Of a stretch of 64,000 bases of DNA, positions 33,489 to 41,892 are shown in pieces. Where the stretch lies: NCBI RefSeq assembly GCF_902459535.1, contig NZ_LR699554.1:2604001-2668000 (forward strand). Direction: 5' to 3'. The notes beneath the pieces were generated by a model. That model worked only from the letters and a program-made list of their open reading frames with translations, searched no databases and was not told the origin of the DNA. Origin of the DNA: Paraburkholderia dioscoreae (GTDB lineage: Bacteria > Pseudomonadota > Gammaproteobacteria > Burkholderiales > Burkholderiaceae). Within the stretch, counting starts at the first letter, position 1. The number at the start of each line of letters is the position of its first letter. The translations under genes and the position numbers were made by a program.

Positions 33489-34394
33489 ATGGACGCAATT
33501 CGGGAAGCAATCCGTATCGAACGGTTGAGCAAGACGTTCAGCAACGGCCGCAAGGCGCTGGACGAAATCGATCTGCGCGTCGAGCCGGGCGAGATGGTTG
33601 CGTTGATCGGCGCCTCGGGTTCGGGCAAGTCGACGCTGCTGCGACATATCGCGGGCTTCACGGCTTCGGATGCGCAGCCGTCGCAGATCGAGATTCTGGG
33701 CCGGCCGATCCAGCAGAACGGCCGCATAGTGCGGGAAGTGCGCAGCATTCGCCGCGATATCGGCTTCGTGTTCCAGCAATTCAATCTGGTGAACCGCCTC
33801 TCGGTCGAAACCAATGTGCTGATCGGCGCGCTCGCGCGGCTGCCCTGGTGGCGCCGTCTCAGCGGGCGTTTTCCACGCGCCGAGCGGGCCTTGTCGATCG
33901 CCGCGCTCAACGAGGTCGGCATTGGCGAACATGCGCGCGAACGCGCCGCCAATCTTTCCGGCGGCCAGCAGCAGCGTGCCGCGCTCGCCCGTGCGCTGGT
34001 GCAGCGCGCGCGTATCGTGCTCGCCGATGAACCGATCGCCTCGCTCGACCCGGAATCGTCGCGCCGCGTGATGGACATGCTGCGCACGCTGAACATCGAG
34101 CATCGGCTCACGGTTCTGGTGTCGCTGCATCAGGTCGAGATCGCCATGCAGTATTGCCCGCGCACGATTGCGCTGCGGCGCGGCAAGGTGGTCTACGACG
34201 GCCCTTCCGCCGCGCTCACACCGGCGCTGCTCAACACGCTCTACGGCGACGAGGCGCGCGAACTGATCGATGAAGCCGCCCAGGGCGCGGACGATACCGA
34301 AACTAAAAACACGGCGGACAACACGCCGCTTCAGGACGCTGCACCCACCTCGGGCCGCTACGCGTTCGCTCTCAATCCGGCGCACTCGAACTGA
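33489..34394 (+). CDS. phnC: phosphonate ABC transporter ATP-binding protein
   Basis: A 301-residue ATPase. Walker A GASGSGKST at residues 41-49, the signature LSGGQQQR, and Walker B RIVLADEPIASLDP are intact, with the switch His in VSLHQVEIA. Insertion QPSQIEILGRPIQQNG is typical of PhnC. The last 40 residues are an unusual low-complexity tail. The start ATG 33489 has AAGGGG close by. It drives import of phosphonates or phosphite with PhnD and PhnE. It leads the operon, 42 bases before phnD. Confidence 0.94.
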   Translation: MDAIREAIRIERLSKTFSNGRKALDEIDLRVEPGEMVALIGASGSGKSTLLRHIAGFTASDAQPSQIEILGRPIQQNGRIVREVRSIRRDIGFVFQQFNLVNRLSVETNVLIGALARLPWWRRLSGRFPRAERALSIAALNEVGIGEHARERAANLSGGQQQRAALARALVQRARIVLADEPIASLDPESSRRVMDMLRTLNIEHRLTVLVSLHQVEIAMQYCPRTIALRRGKVVYDGPSAALTPALLNTLYGDEARELIDEAAQGADDTETKNTADNTPLQDAAPTSGRYAFALNPAHSN

Positions 34395-34435
34395 GCGCGC
34401 CCATTCATTCTGCTAACTCAACCGGGTCTCAAACA

Positions 34436-35413
34436 ATGACATTCCTGCGTTCATTGATCACGCTGGCCGTCGGCGCGGCTGCCTTCGCCTGTGTCGCCAC
34501 CGCGCAAGCCGAAGACATCAACCTCGGCATCATTTCGACCGATTCGTCTTCCGTGCTGAAACAACGCTGGGAGCCCCTGATTCAGGACATGAACAAGCAG
34601 ACCGGGCTGAACGTCAAAGCCTTCTTCGCGACGGACTACGCCGGCATTATCGAAGGCATGCGCTTTAACAAGGTGCAGGTCGGCTATTTCGGCAACGCGT
34701 CCGCAATCGAGGCAGTGGACCGCTCGCAAGGTGAAGTGTTTGCGAAGGTCCAGTACGCGAACGGCGACGCCGGTTACTACTCGGTGCTGATCACCAACGT
34801 GAACAGCCGCTTCAAGACGCTCGACGACGTGTTCAAGAACACGAAGGACGTCACGCTCGGTTTCGGCGATCCGAACTCTACCTCGGGCACGCTGATTCCC
34901 GGCTATTACCTGTTCGCCAAACACAATACGCCGGTCAACACCTCGTTCAAGGCCGTGCTCCCGTCGAGCCACGAAGCCAATCTGCTGGCCGTGGTGAACA
35001 ACAAGATCGACATCGCGACCAACAACACCGAGATGCTCGACACACTGAAGAAGGAGCATCCGGACAAGTTCGCGCAAGTGCGCGTGCTGTGGAAGTCGCC
35101 GCTGATTCCGTCGGACCCGCTGGTGTGGCGCAAGGATCTGCCGCAAGCCACCAAGGACAAGCTGCGCAACTTCTTCCTGAACTATGCGAAGACCGATCCG
35201 CACGAAAAAGCGGTAATGGCCGCGATTACCGGTTACGGCGGCTTTGCAGCATCGTCGGATACGCAGTTGTTGCCGATCCGCCAGGTCGCGCTGTTCCAGC
35301 AGAAGCAGAAGATCGAGAGCGACGCGCATCTCTCCGATGACGACCGCAAGACCCAGCTGGCCGCGCTCGATGCGAAGCTGAGCGCGCTGAACACCGCGCA
35401 ATCGAAGCAATGA
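34436..35413 (+). CDS. phnD: phosphonate-binding periplasmic protein
   Basis: A 325-residue exported protein. The signal peptide ends at ATAQA-ED, then EDINLGIISTDSSSVLKQRW is the PhnD mature start. Binding loop sequences KVQVGYFGNASAIEAVDR and GFGDPNSTSGTLIPGYYLFA with the Ser/Thr that hold the phosphonate are present. The C-terminal helix (HLSDDDRKTQLAALDAKLSA) is typical. It ends in an ATGA overlap with phnE. No C-P lyase or phosphonatase genes lie in the window. Confidence 0.94.
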   Translation: MTFLRSLITLAVGAAAFACVATAQAEDINLGIISTDSSSVLKQRWEPLIQDMNKQTGLNVKAFFATDYAGIIEGMRFNKVQVGYFGNASAIEAVDRSQGEVFAKVQYANGDAGYYSVLITNVNSRFKTLDDVFKNTKDVTLGFGDPNSTSGTLIPGYYLFAKHNTPVNTSFKAVLPSSHEANLLAVVNNKIDIATNNTEMLDTLKKEHPDKFAQVRVLWKSPLIPSDPLVWRKDLPQATKDKLRNFFLNYAKTDPHEKAVMAAITGYGGFAASSDTQLLPIRQVALFQQKQKIESDAHLSDDDRKTQLAALDAKLSALNTAQSKQ

Positions 35414-36252
35414 ACACGGTCGATCTGCTCACGTCGCCGGCGCGTGCGAGCGAAGCGCTCGTCGCGCAGGCGGCGCGTCATCCCGCGCCGGAGGCCGGCA
35501 AACGCAGCTGGCTGTCGCTGCTCGGCTGGATCGCCGTGCTTGCGGTGTTGGGCGGCGCATGGCACGGCGCCGATATGCGTCCGCTGGATCTGCTCAGCGA
35601 CTCCGGCAACATGGGCCAGTTCGCCAAAGACTTCTTTCCGCCCGACTTCACCGAATGGCGCAGCTATCTGCACGAGATGTACGTGACGCTCTCGGTGGCG
35701 GTGTGGGGCACCGCCCTCTCGCTCGTCTGCGCGGTGCCGTGCGGACTGATGTCCGCCCACAACATCGCGCCGATGTGGATCGTCCAGCCCATGCGCCGCA
35801 TGATGGACGCGTGCCGCGCGATCAATGAAATGGTCTTCGCCATGCTGTTCATCGTAGCGGTCGGACTCGGTCCTTTTGCGGGCGTGCTGGCGCTGTGGGT
35901 GCACACCACCGGCGTGCTCGCGAAGCTTTTCGCCGAAGCCGTCGAGGCTATCGATCCGCGTCCGGCCGAAGGCGTGCGCGCCACCGGCGCCACCAGTCTC
36001 GACGAAATCATCTACGGCGTGCTGCCCCAGGTGCTGCCGTTGTGGATCTCGTTCGCGTTATATCGCTTCGAATCGAACGTGCGCTCGGCGATGGTGGTCG
36101 GCATGGTCGGCGCGGGCGGCATCGGCGTGGTGTTGTACGAAGCGATCCGCTCGTTCAACTATGCGCAAACCGCCGCGGTAATGATCATGGTGATCGTGGT
36201 CGTGACGGTGATCGACCTCGCGTCCGCGTGGCTGCGCGAGCGCGTGACCTGA
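35410..36252 (+). CDS. phnE: phosphonate ABC transporter permease
   Basis: A 280-residue inner-membrane permease with six helices. The coupling loop AVEAIDPRPAEGVRATGATS is the PhnE signature that contacts the ATPase. It overlaps phnD by four bases, so translation is coupled. The N-terminal 40 residues are cytoplasmic and charged. It completes PhnCDE; the transported compound could be 2-aminoethylphosphonate, methylphosphonate or phosphite. It is followed by an odd stretch of four GTTGCC(T/C)GA repeats. Confidence 0.93.
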   Translation: MNTVDLLTSPARASEALVAQAARHPAPEAGKRSWLSLLGWIAVLAVLGGAWHGADMRPLDLLSDSGNMGQFAKDFFPPDFTEWRSYLHEMYVTLSVAVWGTALSLVCAVPCGLMSAHNIAPMWIVQPMRRMMDACRAINEMVFAMLFIVAVGLGPFAGVLALWVHTTGVLAKLFAEAVEAIDPRPAEGVRATGATSLDEIIYGVLPQVLPLWISFALYRFESNVRSAMVVGMVGAGGIGVVLYEAIRSFNYAQTAAVMIMVIVVVTVIDLASAWLRERVT

Positions 36253-36574
36253 GGTTGCCTGAAGTTGCCCGACGTCGTTGCCTGAAGTCGTTGCCTGACC
36301 TCGCCGGCGTGACGGCCCGGCGCGAAGTCTGGCGAAGCAGCGTTTCGTCGACTTCTTGTCGGCCGTCGCGCCGCGTTTCAATTTGCGTTTCCACCAGAAT
36401 GCGTCGCAGCCCGCCCGTCCTGGCAGCGTCTCTTTGACGCCACAAATCGCCGCATTTTTCCAAATAAAACCCCTTCAATCAGGTCATCCACTGCTCCGTT
36501 CCGGCGTTCTGCTGGAATAATCACGGGCTTGCGGCCCGGCCCCGGGCCTTCGCTTCCCCTCCTCCCGGTCTTCG
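36253..36574. other. intergenic region with short direct repeats
   Basis: Between phnE and the EamA gene (322 bases). The left 46 bases hold four direct copies of GTTGCCTGA or GTTGCCCGA (starts 36254, 36264, 36277, 36290). The remainder shows no gene; a promoter for the EamA gene is expected. Confidence 0.5.
36254..36298. repeat. four direct repeats GTTGCC(T/C)GA
   Basis: Starts at 36254, 36264, 36277 and 36290, so spacings are 10, 13 and 13 bases. They begin 2 bases after the phnE stop. Their role is unknown; they might be an imperfect tandem duplication or regulator half-sites. Confidence 0.6.
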
Positions 36575-37411
36575 ATGGAAACCTTTGTCGTTTTGCTGGT
36601 GCTGCTCTCTGCGCTGCTTCACGCCACGTGGAACGCGTTTCTGCATCTTTCGGAAGATCGCGTCTGGCTGCTCGGCATGATGGCGATTCCGTATCTCGCC
36701 GTGAGCGCGGTCGGCGTGGTCGTGCTGCCCATGCCCGCTCCGCAGGCGTGGCCGTATATCTTTGCATCGGTCGTGCTGGAATTCGGCTATCTGCTGGCGC
36801 TGATTCGCGCCTATAAAAGCGGCGACTTTGGGCAGATCTATCCGATTGCGCGTGGCCTCTCGCCGATGCTCGTATTCGCTGGCGCACTGGTCTTCGCGCA
36901 TGAAGCGCTCAAGCCGGTGGCCGCTATCGGCGTGGCGCTGGTGTCGATCGGCATCATCTCGCTGGCGTTTCGCCGCGGCATGCGCTTTTCCGGCGAGAGC
37001 GTGCCCTTCGCGCTCCTGACCGGCCTGTTCATCGCGGCGTATTCGGTGGTCGACGGAATCGGCGCGCGCGTAGCGGGCAATGGCCTGAGCTACATCATGT
37101 GGGTCTATCTGATCTGGAATATCCCGCAGTTTCTGTTCGCCTGGCATTGGCGCGGCGGCGCGAAGGGGCTTTTCATCGGCCGTGCGCTGGTGCTCAAGGG
37201 GATTGCGTCGGGCGTGCTCGCGTTGAGCGCTTACTGCCTGATCATCGAGGCTTACCGCTATCTGCCGATTGCAATGGTCTCCGCACTGCGCGAGATGAGC
37301 TCGATCTTCGCGGTGCTGATCGGCTGGCTGTTCATGCATGAAAAACTAACCACACGGCGTATTGTTGCGTGCGCGCTGGTGACGTTAGGCGCAGTGCTGA
37401 TCAGGATTTGA
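36575..37411 (+). CDS. EamA/DMT family transporter
   Basis: A 278-residue protein with ten predicted helices made of two EamA halves. The first repeat has ATWNAFLHLSEDR and GDFGQIYPIARGLSPMLVFA; the second ends in AMVSALREMSSIFAVLIGWL with LGAVLIRI. This is the drug/metabolite transporter superfamily, usually exporters of amino acids or nucleotides. It follows the phosphonate operon on the same strand but with its own gap of 322 bases. It converges with the MocR gene, with only 12 bases between stops. Confidence 0.9.
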   Translation: METFVVLLVLLSALLHATWNAFLHLSEDRVWLLGMMAIPYLAVSAVGVVVLPMPAPQAWPYIFASVVLEFGYLLALIRAYKSGDFGQIYPIARGLSPMLVFAGALVFAHEALKPVAAIGVALVSIGIISLAFRRGMRFSGESVPFALLTGLFIAAYSVVDGIGARVAGNGLSYIMWVYLIWNIPQFLFAWHWRGGAKGLFIGRALVLKGIASGVLALSAYCLIIEAYRYLPIAMVSALREMSSIFAVLIGWLFMHEKLTTRRIVACALVTLGAVLIRI

Positions 37412-37423
37412 GCCAGCCCTCCC

Positions 37424-38929
37424 TCACGCAAACTCCGGCAACGTCACATCGATCGCATCGGCCAGCATGTTGAATGCCGGCGCGATCTCCTCATCCGGCA
37501 CGCACGCGTAGCCGATCAGCAAACCCGACGGCGCCAGCGACGGTTGCGCGTAATACCCCGACAAAGGCCGCACGACGATATTGCGCTCCAGCGCCGCAGC
37601 CGCCACCCGTCGGTCGTCGCTGCCTTCGGGCAACTGCATCACGAGATGCAGGCCGGCGTCGCCGCCCACGGCCGGCAAGGCGTCGCCGTAACGGTGCGCG
37701 GCGGCGTCGAGCAGCGTCTGGCGGCGCTGTCCGTAAAGCGTGCGCATCCTGCGGATATGCGACGTGAAATGCCCTTCGGCAATGAACTCCGCGAGCATCG
37801 CCTGCTGCAGCAACTGCCCCTCGCGATACAGCTCGGCGCTCGCGGTGGCAAAACTCTCCGCCAGCGCTTCCGGCACGACGAGATAACCAATGCGTAAACC
37901 CGGAAACAGCGTCTTGCCGAAACTGCCCACGTAAATCACCTGCCCCGACGTGTCCAGGCCCTGCAATGAGGCGAGCGGCCGGCTGCCGTAGCGATATTCG
38001 CTGTCGTAGTCGTCCTCGATGATCCAGCACTGGTTCTGGCGCGCGTATTCGAGCAACATGCGGCGCCGCGCAAGACTCATCACCATGCCGAGCGGGTATT
38101 GGTGCGAAGGCGTGACGAGCATCAGCTTGGGCGGCTGGGCGAGGTCGTCGGCGGAAGGATTGATCCCTTCCTCGTCCACGGCGATCGGTCGCGATTGCAG
38201 ACCGGACACGTGCATCACGCTACGCACGCCCCAATAACAGGGGTCTTCGGTCCAGATCACGTCGCCCGGATCGGACAGCAGGCGCACGGCAAGGTCGACC
38301 GACTGGTGAATCCCCGTCGTGATGATGATCTGTTCCGGCGTGCAGCGCACCGAGCGCGAGGTGCGCAGATAGTCGGCCAGCGCGTGCCGCAGCGAAGCCA
38401 GCCCGCCGCCCGGCGCATACGTGAGCAGGTCTGGGCGCAACCGCCGCCAATACTTGTTGTGCAAGCGGCTCCATACGCGCGCCGGAAACTTCGTGACGTC
38501 CGGCACGCCGGGCATGAACGCGCCCCACTGACGCTTGGACACGCCCGCGCCTGCAATCAGCCGCGCACCGCGCGTGGAAAGCGCACGCTTTGCCTGCAGC
38601 GGCGACGACTCTGCGCGCATATCGGGCGCCTCGGCATCGGGCACGCCGACGATCTCGTCCGGGGCGCTGTCGGCAACGAACGTGCCACGCCCGGTGGCCG
38701 AACTCACATAGCCTTCGAGCACGAGTTGCTCGTACACCTGCGTCACGGTATTGCGCCCGATGCCCAACTCCTGCGCCAGTAAACGCGACGACGGCACCTT
38801 GCTGCCCGGCGGCAATTCGCGCGACAGGATCGCCTGCTGCAACAGCCGATGCAGCTGGCGATAGATCGGCTGGCCATTGCCGCGATCGAGGCGCTGGGCC
38901 AGCCAGTCGGACAAAACGCTCGCGCGCAT
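37424..38929 (-). CDS. MocR/GabR-type regulator (GntR helix-turn-helix fused to aminotransferase domain)
   Basis: A 501-residue regulator. Residues 14-85 form the GntR winged helix (YRQLHRLLQQAILSRELPPG, GIGRNTVTQVYEQLVLEGYV). The rest is a fold-type-I aminotransferase-like domain with the PLP lysine in VGSFGKTLFPGLRIGYLVVP. Such proteins sense PLP or a PLP-amino-acid adduct. It is divergent from gabT-gabD with about 120 bases between, so it is probably the GABA-responsive activator (GabR/PdxR-like). TAGGAG precedes the ATG. An inverted repeat covering the gabT -35 position is its likely site. Confidence 0.92.
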   Translation of the reverse strand: MRASVLSDWLAQRLDRGNGQPIYRQLHRLLQQAILSRELPPGSKVPSSRLLAQELGIGRNTVTQVYEQLVLEGYVSSATGRGTFVADSAPDEIVGVPDAEAPDMRAESSPLQAKRALSTRGARLIAGAGVSKRQWGAFMPGVPDVTKFPARVWSRLHNKYWRRLRPDLLTYAPGGGLASLRHALADYLRTSRSVRCTPEQIIITTGIHQSVDLAVRLLSDPGDVIWTEDPCYWGVRSVMHVSGLQSRPIAVDEEGINPSADDLAQPPKLMLVTPSHQYPLGMVMSLARRRMLLEYARQNQCWIIEDDYDSEYRYGSRPLASLQGLDTSGQVIYVGSFGKTLFPGLRIGYLVVPEALAESFATASAELYREGQLLQQAMLAEFIAEGHFTSHIRRMRTLYGQRRQTLLDAAAHRYGDALPAVGGDAGLHLVMQLPEGSDDRRVAAAALERNIVVRPLSGYYAQPSLAPSGLLIGYACVPDEEIAPAFNMLADAIDVTLPEFA

Positions 38930-38956
38930 TGATTGGCTCCTATATTTTTATTGAAA

Positions 38957-38991
38957 TGGCTCTGAAGTTAAGAGCCAAATCTCATTATAGT
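38957..38991 (+). promoter_or_regulatory. candidate gabT promoter with operator
   Basis: TGGCTCT at 38957-38963 and AGAGCCA at 38971-38977 are perfect inverse copies with a 7-bp centre. A -10-like TATAGT lies at 38986-38991; the repeat therefore covers the -35 position of gabT, as MocR operators often do. A CTGAAG hexamer (38962-38967) is a poor -35, consistent with an activator-dependent promoter. Confidence 0.55.
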
Positions 38992-39052
38992 CGTTGCATG
39001 TGCCGCGCTGTCGGCGTGGCGTCCGCAAAACCGAGGAGCGAAGGAGATGACC

Positions 39053-40336
39053 ATGAAGAATGCCGAACTGAAGAGCCGCAAAGACGCAGCCACGCCGCGC
39101 GGCGTCGGAGTGATGTGCGATTTCTACGCCGAGCGCGCTGAAAACGCGGAGCTGTGGGATATCGAGGGCCGCCGTTTCATCGACTTCGCGGCCGGTATCG
39201 CGGTGTGCAACACGGGCCACCGTCATCCTAAGATCGTCAACGCGATTCGCGACCAGCTCGATCACTTCACCCACACGGCGTATCAGGTCGTGCCGTACGC
39301 GTCGTATGTCGAACTGGCCGAGAAGCTCAACGAACGTGCGCCGGGCGACCATCCGAAGAAAACCGCGTTCTTCACGACCGGCGCCGAAGCCGTCGAAAAC
39401 GCGATCAAGATCGCCCGCGCCGCGACCGGCCGCCCCGGCGTGATCGCCTTCACCGGCGGTTTCCACGGCCGCACGTTGATGGGCATGGCGCTGACCGGCA
39501 AGGTCGCGCCGTACAAGATCGGCTTTGGTCCGTTCCCGTCGGACGTGTTCCACGCACCGTTCCCGAATCCGCTGCACGGCGTGACCACCGCCGATTCGCT
39601 GAAAGCCATCGAATTCCTGTTCAAGGCCGACATCGATCCGAAACGTGTGGCCGCGATCATTTTCGAACCGGTTCAGGGCGAAGGCGGTTTCTATCCGGCG
39701 CCGGCCGAATTCGTGCGCGCCTTGCGCAAGCTGTGCAATGAGCACGGCATTCTGCTGATCGCCGACGAAGTCCAGACGGGTTTCGCACGCTCCGGCAAAC
39801 TGTTCGCCATGAATCACTACGACGTGGTGCCCGATCTGATGACGGTCGCCAAGAGTCTCGCCGGCGGCATGCCGCTGTCGGGTGTGATCGGCCGCGCGGA
39901 TGTGATGGATGCGGCGGCGCCGGGCGGCCTCGGCGGCACGTATGCGGGCAATCCTCTGGCGGTGGCCGCCGCGCATGCGGTGCTCGATATCATCGACGAA
40001 GAGAAGCTGTGCGAACGCGCCACGCTGCTGGGTGACCGCATCAAGGCGAGGCTGATCGCACTGCAAAGCGACGTGCCGCAGATCGCCGACGTGCGCGGCC
40101 CCGGCGGCATGGTCGCGGTCGAGTTCTGCAAGGCAGGCACCACCGAGCCGGATGCGGAGTTCACCAAACGCGTACAGACGCGCGCGCTCGAACGCGGCTT
40201 GCTGCTGCTGGTGTGCGGCGTCTATTCGAACGTGGTGCGCTTCCTGTTCCCGCTCACGATTCAGGAAGCGGTCTTCGACGAAGCGCTGGCGATTCTCGAA
40301 GACGTGATCAAGGACAGCGTCGCCATCACGGCTTGA
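39053..40336 (+). CDS. gabT: 4-aminobutyrate aminotransferase
   Basis: A 427-residue class III aminotransferase. The ATG at 39053 is used because AAGGAG lies 6 nt before it; the ATG at 39047 directly adjoins that site. The PLP site is in IADEVQTGFARSGKLFAMNH, with the PLP Lys in TVAKSLAGGMPLSGVIGRAD, and substrate motifs TGAEAVENAIKIARAATGRP and FEPVQGEGGF are present. It transfers the amino group of GABA to 2-oxoglutarate, giving succinic semialdehyde. gabD follows after 10 bases. Confidence 0.95.
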   Translation: MKNAELKSRKDAATPRGVGVMCDFYAERAENAELWDIEGRRFIDFAAGIAVCNTGHRHPKIVNAIRDQLDHFTHTAYQVVPYASYVELAEKLNERAPGDHPKKTAFFTTGAEAVENAIKIARAATGRPGVIAFTGGFHGRTLMGMALTGKVAPYKIGFGPFPSDVFHAPFPNPLHGVTTADSLKAIEFLFKADIDPKRVAAIIFEPVQGEGGFYPAPAEFVRALRKLCNEHGILLIADEVQTGFARSGKLFAMNHYDVVPDLMTVAKSLAGGMPLSGVIGRADVMDAAAPGGLGGTYAGNPLAVAAAHAVLDIIDEEKLCERATLLGDRIKARLIALQSDVPQIADVRGPGGMVAVEFCKAGTTEPDAEFTKRVQTRALERGLLLLVCGVYSNVVRFLFPLTIQEAVFDEALAILEDVIKDSVAITA

Positions 40337-40346
40337 GGAACGACAC

Positions 40347-41807
40347 ATGACCACGTTGACCTTGAAAGACCCGTCGCTTCTGAAAACGCACGCGTACATC
40401 GCAGGCGAATGGCAAGGCGCGGACGACGGCTCGACCTTCGAAGTGAAGAACCCCGCCACGGGTGAAATCATCGCGACGGTGCCGCGCATGGGCACGGCGG
40501 AAACCCGCCGCGCGATCGATACGGCCAACGCCGCGTGGCCCGCCTGGCGCGCCATCACCGCGAAGCAGCGGGCGGTGATTTTGCGCAAATGGCACGACCT
40601 GATGATGGAGAACGCCGACGATCTGGCGAAGATCCTCACCACGGAACAAGGCAAACCGCTCGCCGAAGCCAAGGGCGAAATCCAGTACGCCGCTTCGTTC
40701 CTGGAATGGTTCGCGGAAGAAGGCAAGCGCGTGAACGGCGACACGATCCCGACGCCGGCCAACGACAAGCGCATCGTCGTGACGAAAGAACCGATCGGCG
40801 TGTGTGCCGCGATCACGCCGTGGAACTTCCCCGCGGCGATGATCACGCGCAAAGTCGGTCCGGCGCTGGCGGCAGGCTGCCCGATCATCGTCAAACCGGC
40901 TGAAGCCACGCCGCTCTCCGCGCTCGCCCTCGCCGTGCTGGCCGAACGCGCCGGCGTGCCGCGCGGCGTGTTCAACGTCGTGACCGGCGAGCCGAAAGCC
41001 ATTGGCGCGGAAATGACGGGCAATCCGATCGTGCGCAAACTGTCGTTCACCGGTTCGACGCCGGTCGGCCGTTTGCTGATGGCGCAGTGCGCGCCCACGG
41101 TCAAGAAGGTATCGCTCGAACTCGGCGGCAACGCACCCTTCATCGTATTCGACGACGCGGATCTGGATGCCGCGGTGGCCGGCGCGATTGCATCGAAGTA
41201 TCGCAATAGCGGCCAGACCTGTGTGTGCACGAACCGTTTCTATGTGCACGACAAGGTCTACGACGCATTCGCCGAGAAACTGCGCGTCGCCGTCGAACAG
41301 CTCAAGGTAGGCCGCGGCACCGAAGACGGCGTGACGCAAGGTCCGCTGATCAATGAAGCCGCCGTGCTCAAGGTCGAGTCGCACATCGAAGACGCTCTTG
41401 CCAAAGGCGCGCGCATCGTCACCGGCGGCAAGCGTCATGCGCTCGGCCACGGCTTCTTCGAGCCGACCGTGCTCGCCGATGTCACGCCGGCCATGAAGGT
41501 GGCGCGCGACGAAACCTTCGGGCCGCTCGCGCCGCTGTTCCGCTTCTCGTCGGACGAGGAAGTGATCCGCCTCGCCAACGATACGGAGTTCGGCCTCGCG
41601 TCGTACTTCTACAGCCGCGATATCGGCCGCGTCTGGCGAGTGGCCGAAGCGCTCGAATACGGCATGGTCGGCATCAATACGGGCCTCATCTCGAACGAAG
41701 TCGCGCCGTTCGGCGGCGTCAAGCAATCGGGCCTGGGTCGCGAAGGTTCGCATTACGGTATCGACGACTATGTGGTCATCAAGTACATGTGCGTCGGCGG
41801 GATCTGA
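40347..41807 (+). CDS. gabD: succinate-semialdehyde dehydrogenase
   Basis: A 486-residue NAD(P)-dependent aldehyde dehydrogenase. The cofactor motif FTGSTPVGRLLMAQCAPTVK, the general-base Glu in LELGGNAP and the catalytic Cys in SGQTCVCTNRFYVHDKVYD are intact. It oxidises succinic semialdehyde from GabT to succinate for the TCA cycle. GAGGAA lies 9 nt before the ATG. The operon ends at a strong terminator, and the two genes plus divergent MocR make a complete GABA catabolic unit. Confidence 0.95.
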   Translation: MTTLTLKDPSLLKTHAYIAGEWQGADDGSTFEVKNPATGEIIATVPRMGTAETRRAIDTANAAWPAWRAITAKQRAVILRKWHDLMMENADDLAKILTTEQGKPLAEAKGEIQYAASFLEWFAEEGKRVNGDTIPTPANDKRIVVTKEPIGVCAAITPWNFPAAMITRKVGPALAAGCPIIVKPAEATPLSALALAVLAERAGVPRGVFNVVTGEPKAIGAEMTGNPIVRKLSFTGSTPVGRLLMAQCAPTVKKVSLELGGNAPFIVFDDADLDAAVAGAIASKYRNSGQTCVCTNRFYVHDKVYDAFAEKLRVAVEQLKVGRGTEDGVTQGPLINEAAVLKVESHIEDALAKGARIVTGGKRHALGHGFFEPTVLADVTPAMKVARDETFGPLAPLFRFSSDEEVIRLANDTEFGLASYFYSRDIGRVWRVAEALEYGMVGINTGLISNEVAPFGGVKQSGLGREGSHYGIDDYVVIKYMCVGGI

Positions 41808-41827
41808 ACGCATAGCCTGAAGCGAGA

Positions 41828-41866
41828 AACGGCCACGCCGGCATGTCCGGCGTGGCCGTTTTATTT
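41828..41866 (+). terminator. Rho-independent terminator of gabTD (possibly bidirectional)
   Basis: AACGGCCACGCCGG, loop CATGT, CCGGCGTGGCCGTT then TTATTT: a perfect 14-bp stem with T-run. On the other strand the stem is followed by TTTCTC, so it may also end the convergent MDR gene. Confidence 0.9.
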
Positions 41867-41892
41867 GACCTGCAGAGTGCGTAGCGAGTTTT

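Noticed and set aside
38948..41230. A 760-codon minus-strand open frame opposite gabT/gabD
   Set aside because: It is the antisense shadow of two certain genes; long antisense frames arise from the strong G/C third-position bias. The product has no recognisable domain and is Arg/His-rich.
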